This document shows positions 58,631 through 64,000 of a DNA stretch of 64,000 nucleotides, piece by piece. Position 1 is the stretch's first letter; every line of letters starts with the position of its first letter. Source of the DNA: Nocardioides sp. YR527 (lineage in GTDB: Bacteria; Actinomycetota; Actinomycetes; Propionibacteriales; Nocardioidaceae); contig NZ_FNFN01000002.1 of the NCBI RefSeq assembly GCF_900101045.1, positions 558,001 through 622,000 on the forward strand. The letters run 5' to 3'. The translations under genes and the position numbers were made by a program. The notes under the pieces were generated by a model that saw nothing but the letters and a program-made list of their open reading frames with translations, made no database searches and was not told where the DNA came from.

Positions 58631-60034
58631 ACGGTTGTCGGGCACGAAGTCGACCTTCTCGCGCACGCCACAGTCCGGGCAGCACCAGTCGTCCGGCACG
58701 TCCCCCCACGATGTGCCGGCGGCGAACCCTTCGGCCTCGTTGCCCTCCTCCACTCGGTAGGTGTAGCCGCACCCGGGACAGCGGGCCGCCAGCACCTCCT
58801 GACCGATGACCTGCGCGACGGTGTCGTCGCCGGCATCGGCACGATCTGCGACCGGCGGCGGATACGCGGCCAGGATCCTGGCCCGCTTGCGCGGCAGGAT
58901 GTTGGCCCGCGAGATGTCGCCGTCGAAGTGCGCCAGCACCCTGGGGTCCATCACCCGGCGCCAGAGCGGCGGCAGGATCGCGATCAGGATCATCCCGGCA
59001 TAGCCCGTCGGCAGCACCGGGGACTCCTTGTAGTCGCGCAGGGTCTGGTAGCGGCGTACCGGGTTGGCGTGGTGGTCGCTGTGGCGCTGCAGGTGGTAGA
59101 GCAGCACGTTGGTGGCGATGTTGTTGGAGTTCCAGGAGTGGCTGGGGTCGACGCGCTCGTAGCGCCGGCCGACGCGTCGCCGCAGCATCCCGTAGTGCTC
59201 CATGTAGTTGATCACCTCGAGCAGCGAGAACCCGACCACGGCCTGGATCAGCAGGAACGGGACCACCACCGGCCCGAGCCAGACGATCAGCGCGCCCCAG
59301 AGCACCGCAGACATCAGCCAGGCGTTGAGGACGTCGTTGCCGATCCGGAACGGGTGCTGGTCGCGGCGGGCGTACCTCTTCTTCTCCAGCCGCCAGGCGC
59401 TCTTCAGCGAGCCCGAGACCGTGCGGGGCCAGAAGGAGTAGAAGGACTCGCCGACCTTGGCCGAGGCCGGGTCCTCGGGGGTCGCGACGCGGACGTGGTG
59501 GCCGCGGTTGTGCTCGATGTAGAAGTGACCGTAAAAGCTCTGCGCGAGCGCGACCTTGGAGAGCCAACGCTCGACGTCCTCGCGCTTGTGGCCGAGCTCG
59601 TGGGCGGTGTTGATGCCGATCCCACCGATGCAGCCGACCGAGATCGCCAGCCCGACCCGGTCGATGATGCTCAGCGTGTGGCCGTCCAGCGCGCCGTGGG
59701 CGGCGATCGCCATGCCGCCGGCGAAGACGGCGTACTGCAGGGGGAGGTAGGAGTAGACGATCCAGCGGTAGTAGCGGTCGTTCTCCAGCGCCTCGATCAT
59801 GTCGTCGGGCGGGTTGGACTGGTCGAGCCCCGCGAACAGGTCGATCGCCGGGACGACGATGAGGATGATGATCGGCCCGGTCCACAGGAACGCGCCGATG
59901 TCGGTGAGATGCCAGCCTCCGATCGCGATGAAGCCGAGAACCGGGACCACCAACCCCAGCAGCCACAGATAGCGCTTCTTGTCGCGCCACCGGTCGGTCG
60001 ACCCCTCGGGCACGGTGCTGTTGGCGATCTCCAT
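58607..60034 (-). CDS. alkB: Alkane 1-monooxygenase fused to rubredoxin
   Basis: A 475-aa membrane di-iron hydroxylase with a C-terminal rubredoxin. About six TM segments surround the histidine boxes HELGHKR, EHNRGHH and LQRHSDHH, plus the NYMEHYG block. A linker then leads to a rubredoxin domain with CPGCGY and CPDCG iron ligands (about 410-465). It hydroxylates medium- or long-chain alkanes terminally. The fusion delivers electrons directly, as in several actinobacteria. AAGGGGG lies about 6 nt before ATG 60034. The last residues (WSSRRSR) are encoded by the REP-like repeat. Confidence 0.95.
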   Translation of the reverse strand: MEIANSTVPEGSTDRWRDKKRYLWLLGLVVPVLGFIAIGGWHLTDIGAFLWTGPIIILIVVPAIDLFAGLDQSNPPDDMIEALENDRYYRWIVYSYLPLQYAVFAGGMAIAAHGALDGHTLSIIDRVGLAISVGCIGGIGINTAHELGHKREDVERWLSKVALAQSFYGHFYIEHNRGHHVRVATPEDPASAKVGESFYSFWPRTVSGSLKSAWRLEKKRYARRDQHPFRIGNDVLNAWLMSAVLWGALIVWLGPVVVPFLLIQAVVGFSLLEVINYMEHYGMLRRRVGRRYERVDPSHSWNSNNIATNVLLYHLQRHSDHHANPVRRYQTLRDYKESPVLPTGYAGMILIAILPPLWRRVMDPRVLAHFDGDISRANILPRKRARILAAYPPPVADRADAGDDTVAQVIGQEVLAARCPGCGYTYRVEEGNEAEGFAAGTSWGDVPDDWCCPDCGVREKVDFVPDNRWSSRRSR

Positions 60035-60044
60035 CGTCGTCCCC

Positions 60045-60071
60045 CTTGACAAATCTTGATGATCTGTCAAG
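60045..60071 (-). promoter_or_regulatory. Operator-like inverted repeat upstream of alkB
   Basis: CTTGACA (60045-60051) and TGTCAAG (60065-60071) are perfect 7-bp arms with a 13-nt spacer that itself holds ATC/GAT. The repeat touches the alkB ribosome site, so a bound repressor would lie over the transcription start or leader. It resembles operators of TetR-type alkane-utilisation regulators in spacing. Confidence 0.55.
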
Positions 60072-60099
60072 TGTCGTACGTCACGTCACCGGTTGTAAA

Positions 60100-60105
60100 T
60101 AGGAT
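60100..60105 (+). promoter_or_regulatory. Leaderless -10 element of ppgK
   Basis: TAGGAT ends 6 nt before the ATG at 60112, with no ribosome site. Confidence 0.5.
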
Positions 60106-60111
60106 GGGCTC

Positions 60112-60867
60112 ATGACGACGAGCCTGCCCTTCGGCATCGACTTCGGCGGCACGGGCATCAAGGGTGCCCCGATCGATCTCGCGACCGGCGAGTTCGCCGA
60201 GGAACGCGTGCGCATCCCGACACCCGAACGCTCCACCCCCGACGCCATCGCCGAGATCTTCGTGGACCTGCTCGCCCAGTTCCCGGACTACGACGGGAAG
60301 GTCGGCGTAACCGTTCCCGGCGTCGTACGCCACGGGGTGGTCCACTCAGCCGCGAACATCGACAAGTCCTGGATCGGTGCCGACGCGGACGCGATCTTCA
60401 CCGCGGCCACCGGCCGGGACGTGCACGTGGTCAACGACGCCGACGCCGCCGGCCTGGCCGAGGTCCGCTACGGCGCCGCGCGGGGTCGCCGCGGGCTGGT
60501 CATCATGACCACGCTCGGCACCGGTATCGGCTCGGCGCTCCTCTACGACGGCATGCTCGTGCCCAACACCGAGCTCGGCCACCTCGAGCTCGACGGCCAC
60601 GACGCCGAGACCCGCGCCTCCAACGTCGCCCGCAAGCGCGAGGAGCTCTCCTGGAAGCACTGGGCCAAGCGGCTGCAGAGGTACTACCAGCACCTGGAGA
60701 TGCTCTTCTCCCCCGACCTATTCCTGGTCGGCGGAGGGGTCTCGAAGGAGGCGGCGGAATTCCTGCCGCTGCTCGACCTGGACACCGAGATCATTCCGGC
60801 GAAGCTGCTCAACACCGCCGGGGCCGTAGGGGCCGCTCTGTACGCCGAAGAGCTCGCCACCGACTGA
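60112..60867 (+). CDS. ppgK: Polyphosphate glucokinase
   Basis: A 251-aa ROK-family kinase that phosphorylates glucose using polyphosphate (and usually ATP), characteristic of actinobacteria. The phosphate-binding loop FGIDFGGTGIKGAPID opens the protein. NDADAAGLAEVRYGAARG carries the catalytic aspartate region, and MTTLGTGIGSALLYDG is the second phosphate loop. The polyphosphate-kinase-specific ASNVARKREELSWKHWAKRLQRYYQHLE block follows. Length is normal. Its last 150 bp overlap the antisense end of a convergent gene. Confidence 0.95.
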   Translation: MTTSLPFGIDFGGTGIKGAPIDLATGEFAEERVRIPTPERSTPDAIAEIFVDLLAQFPDYDGKVGVTVPGVVRHGVVHSAANIDKSWIGADADAIFTAATGRDVHVVNDADAAGLAEVRYGAARGRRGLVIMTTLGTGIGSALLYDGMLVPNTELGHLELDGHDAETRASNVARKREELSWKHWAKRLQRYYQHLEMLFSPDLFLVGGGVSKEAAEFLPLLDLDTEIIPAKLLNTAGAVGAALYAEELATD

Positions 60868-62937
60868 TCCCGGCGGACCGGTCGGCGGCATCGGCGGCAT
60901 CGGGGGAGCCGGGCGATCCCACGGAGCGCCCGCCTTCTTCGTCTCCTTGACCTGGGCGAGGAAGGCCTTGCGGTTCGCCCGCCGCAGCCGGCGAGCCTCG
61001 CGCCGGCCCTTCGCCCACGGGCTGCGGAGCACCCGGAACGCTGCGTACGCCGCACCGGCGAGCAGGAGGAGCGCGACCAGACCGGCGACCAGCGCCCAGT
61101 CGGCCCGGGCGCGCACCCCGGCCGCGGTGGCCGAGGCGTCCTCGAGATGGCCGTCGTCCAGGTCGGCGCGGGCGCCGGCCGCGCCCAGGTCGAGGAACAG
61201 CACCAGCTCACCGAGCTCGGTCAGCGGGTTCTGCATCCCTTCGACCTCGGCCGTCGCCTCGCCGACCTCGGTGACCACCTCGGCGGCGCGGGGAAGGGTG
61301 GTGCCGAGCTCGCGGTACTCAGCCTCGTCATTGGCGCCCTCGTAGGCGTTCTTGACCGCGGCCGGCACCGGCAGCCCGGCCTTCTCGGACGCCGCCTGGA
61401 CCGTGGCGGCATCGGCGTTCGCCTCACCGATCTGCCCCACGAGACCGTCCACGTCCTCGAAGCTCCATTCGGCCATGACGCTACGGAGCCCCCGCGGCGG
61501 CAGCCACTCGCCGTTGACACGGTCGATCTCGGCGTACGCCTTGCGGGCCTCGGCCCGCGGCTCGAGCTGCTTGGCCTCGGCGCGGGTGAGCACCCAGTTC
61601 TTCAGCGGCTTCTCCGGGGAGCCGTCGGTGTCGTACTTCTGCACGATGTCGAGGAAGAAGCGCCAGTCGACCGGGCCGCTGGTGATCTGGTCATCGGCGG
61701 CGTCGTAACCGCTGCGGCCGTCGTAGACGTCGTCGACGACACGGGTCAGCTCCTCCTCGGAGAGGTCCGCGAGCATGGCCGAGACAGCTGTGTAGGCAGC
61801 CGGATAGCCGTACGCATCCTTCTCCTGGCTCCACCCGGCGGCATCCCAGGTCAGCAGAGGGAACGCGGCCTTGCCGCGACGCTTCACCTTGCCGTACTTC
61901 TGCCCCTTGGCGCCGACCTTCTTCGTCGCGTGCTGGGCGACGACCTCGGTCAGGCCTTCGCTCAGCCAGCGGCCCTCGACGATGTCGGGGTTGATCCAGG
62001 CGTGGGTCATCTCGTGGTAGAGGATCGCCGTGTCCAGGTCCTCGGAGACGACGATCTCGTCGGCGTCGGAGTCGAACCAGGCGTAGCCGACCGCTTCCGA
62101 CGACCCGTCCTCACGAACCGTCTCCAGCCCGCCCGGCCACTCGTTTCCGGTCAGGTCCTCCAGCAGCGGCATGCCCTCGGTGACCCGCTTCTCGGCGAAG
62201 TCGAGCCACTCCTTGTCCTGGGGGAAGCTCTGCAGCGACAGCTTCGTGTCGCCGACCTCGATCTTCTTCTCGTCGAATGCCTTCGGGTCGCGGGCAGAGA
62301 CGCCGGCGTCGACGAAGTCGCCTTCGGAGTGCCAGGTCGTCGTCTTGCCCTTGGTCCGCTTGTCGAAGTCGCCCGAGGAGGCGGTGAACGTCATCGACTT
62401 CGGGAGCACGACGTCGACGGTCACCTCCCCGTCGTCACCGAGGCCGATCACGGGGAAGACGGCGTACCCCTCGCCGATCCGGATGTGGTTCTTCTTCGCC
62501 CGGATCGGGGCACCCTTCAGCTCGTACGTCCAGGTGATGGTGCGTGACTTGCCGTAGTAGAGGTTCGGGAAGGACACCGTCACCACCTCGAGACCGGTGC
62601 CATCGATCTTCTCGGTGCTCACCGGCAGCTTCGCGCCGTTGCTGGTCGCTCGGACCTTCTTCGCCCCGGCCGGGATCGGGATCGCGTGGCCGGTCAGGAA
62701 GTAGTAGGTCGTGGCCGTGCTCGGCTGCTGGTTGGTGACCGTGACCTCGGCCTTGACCTTGACGGTGCGGGCCTTCTCGTCGAGCACGTAGCGGGTGCGC
62801 GAGGACTCGCCGACTCCGTCGTCGGGCGCCGCGACGGCTGCCGGCGCGGTCGTCACCAGCCCGGCGCCCAGCACCCCCAGCACGAACAGACCTACCGCTG
62901 CGCGCCGGAGCCGACCTGCTCCCTGACCGTTCTTCAC
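60718..62937 (-). CDS. Secreted membrane-anchored gluzincin (M1-like) metallopeptidase
   Basis: A 739-aa protein. Signal peptide about 1-37 (cleavage near AVAAP), then a beta-rich N-terminal domain. The zinc site has HEMTH at 308-312 and Glu331 in SEGLTEVVAQH, the gluzincin pattern of M1/M61 peptidases. A helical region follows, then one TM segment at about 635-655 and a basic, proline-rich cytoplasmic tail. It is probably a surface peptidase held by its C-terminus. The GTG start is supported by a TAAGGT -10 ending 6 nt upstream. The last ~49 codons lie antisense inside ppgK and may not be conserved. Confidence 0.82.
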   Translation of the reverse strand: MKNGQGAGRLRRAAVGLFVLGVLGAGLVTTAPAAVAAPDDGVGESSRTRYVLDEKARTVKVKAEVTVTNQQPSTATTYYFLTGHAIPIPAGAKKVRATSNGAKLPVSTEKIDGTGLEVVTVSFPNLYYGKSRTITWTYELKGAPIRAKKNHIRIGEGYAVFPVIGLGDDGEVTVDVVLPKSMTFTASSGDFDKRTKGKTTTWHSEGDFVDAGVSARDPKAFDEKKIEVGDTKLSLQSFPQDKEWLDFAEKRVTEGMPLLEDLTGNEWPGGLETVREDGSSEAVGYAWFDSDADEIVVSEDLDTAILYHEMTHAWINPDIVEGRWLSEGLTEVVAQHATKKVGAKGQKYGKVKRRGKAAFPLLTWDAAGWSQEKDAYGYPAAYTAVSAMLADLSEEELTRVVDDVYDGRSGYDAADDQITSGPVDWRFFLDIVQKYDTDGSPEKPLKNWVLTRAEAKQLEPRAEARKAYAEIDRVNGEWLPPRGLRSVMAEWSFEDVDGLVGQIGEANADAATVQAASEKAGLPVPAAVKNAYEGANDEAEYRELGTTLPRAAEVVTEVGEATAEVEGMQNPLTELGELVLFLDLGAAGARADLDDGHLEDASATAAGVRARADWALVAGLVALLLLAGAAYAAFRVLRSPWAKGRREARRLRRANRKAFLAQVKETKKAGAPWDRPAPPMPPMPPTGPPGSVGGELFGVQSGPYGPGGVEQLRRNDLGVQVEQRQEFRRLLRDPSADQE

Positions 62938-63009
62938 CCAGGAACCTTAGACCGATGCCCCGCCGGGTACGTCCTTTTTATGGCCTTCTGGGATGCACTG
63001 CCCGGGCAT

Positions 63010-63624
63010 TCACGCCCAGGGCGTGCCCCACTTGTCGGCGAAAGCCGTCTCCTCGAGCGGCCTCCGGACACGTTCGCGCTCCTCCCGCTCGGCATCGTGC
63101 GGATCGACCTGAGCAGGGTCTCCATGGAGGCCGACCGCGATCCCGGTCATCACCTTCCACCAGTCCGGTACGCCGAAGGCGGCTGCCACGGCATCGTGGT
63201 CGAACCCGGCGAACTGGTGGGAGGAGAGGCCGAGCGAGGCGGCCTGGACGGTCAGGTGCGCCGCCGCCTGGCCGAGGTCGTAGTGGGAGTAGTCCGACCA
63301 CTTCGGGCCGTTGCCGTCCGGGCCCACGCCGACCTGGGCGATCGCGACGAACACGGCCGAGGCGCGCGGGACCCAACCGGAGTTGCCGCGCGAGAGGTGG
63401 GACACGAAGGTCTCGTGGCCTGCCGATCCCCGGGGCAGGACCAGGAACGACCACGGCTGGCTGTTGCCCGCGCTCGGCGCCCACCGGGCCGCCTCGAGGA
63501 GCAGCCTGATCTCGGCGTCGGCGAGTTCGTGCGCCGGGTCGAAGACGCTCACCGACCAGCGGTCACGCAGGTGCTCGGTCAGGTCCTCGGCGCCGGGCTG
63601 GGGCGCGCGCTTCGCGGCAGTCAT
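63010..63624 (-). CDS. Nitroreductase-family flavoprotein
   Basis: A 204-aa FMN-dependent oxidoreductase. The N-terminal RDRWSVSVFDPAHEL gives the FMN-phosphate arginines, and AARWAPSAGNSQPWSFLVL is the conserved nitroreductase block. LGQAAAHLTVQAASLGLSSHQFAGFD and GVPDWWKVMTGIAVG are the C-terminal cofactor contacts. It probably reduces nitro compounds, quinones or enones with NAD(P)H; the natural substrate is unknown. ATG 63624 is preferred; an in-frame TTG at 63639 is possible. An 18-bp palindrome lies upstream. Confidence 0.9.
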   Translation of the reverse strand: MTAAKRAPQPGAEDLTEHLRDRWSVSVFDPAHELADAEIRLLLEAARWAPSAGNSQPWSFLVLPRGSAGHETFVSHLSRGNSGWVPRASAVFVAIAQVGVGPDGNGPKWSDYSHYDLGQAAAHLTVQAASLGLSSHQFAGFDHDAVAAAFGVPDWWKVMTGIAVGLHGDPAQVDPHDAEREERERVRRPLEETAFADKWGTPWA

Positions 63625-63720
63625 ACGCCTATTCTGCAATGTCTACCGACTTGGACGACAAACTGTCTCAAAGGTTCCAGAGCACGAGCGAGCGAGCCGG
63701 AAATGACGGGGGGCCGGCGA

Positions 63721-63738
63721 CGTACAGGATCCTGTACG
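63721..63738. promoter_or_regulatory. Perfect 18-bp palindrome upstream of the nitroreductase gene
   Basis: CGTACAGGATCCTGTACG is fully self-complementary. It lies 97 nt upstream of the nitroreductase start and 19 nt past the pntB stop. It may be an operator for the nitroreductase gene. As a terminator its stem is short and lacks a loop, so that is less likely. Confidence 0.5.
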
Positions 63739-63757
63739 CCACCAGCCCGCCGATCGG

Positions 63758-64000
63758 TCAGGCAGGAACCCGGGCGAGGGCGTTGACGATCTCGTCGACC
63801 TTGGTCTTGGCGTCACCGAAGAGCATCTGCGTGTTCTCCCGGAAGAAGAGCGGGTTCTGCACACCGGCGTATCCCGCAGCCATCGACCGCTTGAAGACGA
63901 CCACGTTCTTGGACTCCCAGACCCGCAGGACGGGCATGCCCGCGATGGGCGAGGTGGGGTCCTCGGCGGCGGCCGGGTTCACGGTGTCGTTGGCGCCGAT
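63758..64000 (-). CDS. pntB: NAD(P) transhydrogenase beta subunit, C-terminus only
   Basis: The last 80 codons of PntB; the gene continues past the window edge. The visible [37 protein letters not shown] and [23 protein letters not shown] segments are the NADP(H)-binding dIII domain of proton-translocating transhydrogenase, almost without variation in the family. The enzyme couples proton flow to hydride transfer from NADH to NADP+ at the membrane. The alpha subunits would be expected upstream, outside the window. Confidence 0.95.
   Translation of the reverse strand: MGANDTVNPAAAEDPTSPIAGMPVLRVWESKNVVVFKRSMAAGYAGVQNPLFFRENTQMLFGDAKTKVDEIVNALARVPA

Noticed and set aside
56047..58842. A 931-codon open frame on the minus strand
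   Set aside because: Antisense to the MMPL transporter. The Asp/Arg/His-rich translation is typical of shadow frames.
1..64000. tRNA, rRNA, CRISPR arrays or intact transposase genes
   Set aside because: I looked for T-loop (GTTCGA) contexts with cloverleaf pairing, regularly spaced direct repeats and DDE-type transposase motifs, and found none.

Overview
The window is about 64 kb of high-GC chromosomal DNA from an actinobacterium, most likely a Nocardioides-like member of the Nocardioidaceae. This rests on codon bias, GTG/TTG starts, an AlkB-rubredoxin fusion, polyphosphate glucokinase, a BTAD/SARP-type regulator, type VII secretion (ESX) substrates, and many promoters with a TANNNT -10 element 6-8 nt before the start codon, which implies leaderless mRNAs. 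I see no rRNA, tRNA, CRISPR array, prophage or intact insertion sequence.

Layout. 1-2.5 kb: the first codons of a beta-CASP metallo-hydrolase, then a minus-strand operon of ESX-type small proteins (membrane protein, tandem YbaB-like protein, two WXG-like proteins). 2.8-6.5 kb: an AAA ATPase with a dense array of inverted repeats in its promoter, and a divergent MFS exporter/DeoR regulator pair bracketed by inverted IS-end-like sequences. 6.5-9.9 kb: housekeeping genes (Fpg/Nei glycosylase, rhodanese, Aat, EcsC, P-loop protein). 9.9-13.6 kb: an operon of three sulfotransferase-like genes, the middle one without the PAPS-binding loop, bounded by a 166-bp palindromic MITE-like element and a MITE scar. 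13.6-18.1 kb: a leucine-degradation operon (methylcrotonyl-CoA carboxylase beta and alpha, HMG-CoA lyase) with an operator over its -10 box. 18.1-25.7 kb: a large BTAD/AAA regulator, then a secreted subtilisin and an FG-GAP protein that look fused out of frame by a deletion. 25.7-33.4 kb: TetR, SWIM and SNF2 genes, a molybdopterin oxidoreductase, a DHA2-type exporter, a GH114-like lipoprotein and a decayed copy of the exporter's 3' end.

33.5-40 kb is a lower-GC accessory island: lipoproteins plus a type VII secretion cargo set in which an EspC-like protein, a 559-aa T7SS-signal protein and a small downstream protein are coupled by ATGA overlaps, a layout that fits chaperone-effector-immunity. 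40-48 kb: P450, a LuxR two-component system with a clean palindrome, a RecQ helicase with a C-terminal phosphoribosyltransferase-like domain, and an ABC-F ribosome-protection ATPase preceded by a leaderless 14-codon ORF containing the MRLR macrolide-arrest motif. 48-64 kb: secreted M4, M13 and M15 peptidases, two divergent TetR genes with an MMPL transporter, AlkB-rubredoxin, ppgK, a secreted gluzincin, a nitroreductase and the C-terminus of PntB.

The most interesting items are the ABC-F leader peptide, the sulfotransferase trio with a probable pseudoenzyme, the coupled T7SS cassette, the IS-like brackets around the MFS/DeoR unit, the MITE family and the recurrent leaderless promoters.
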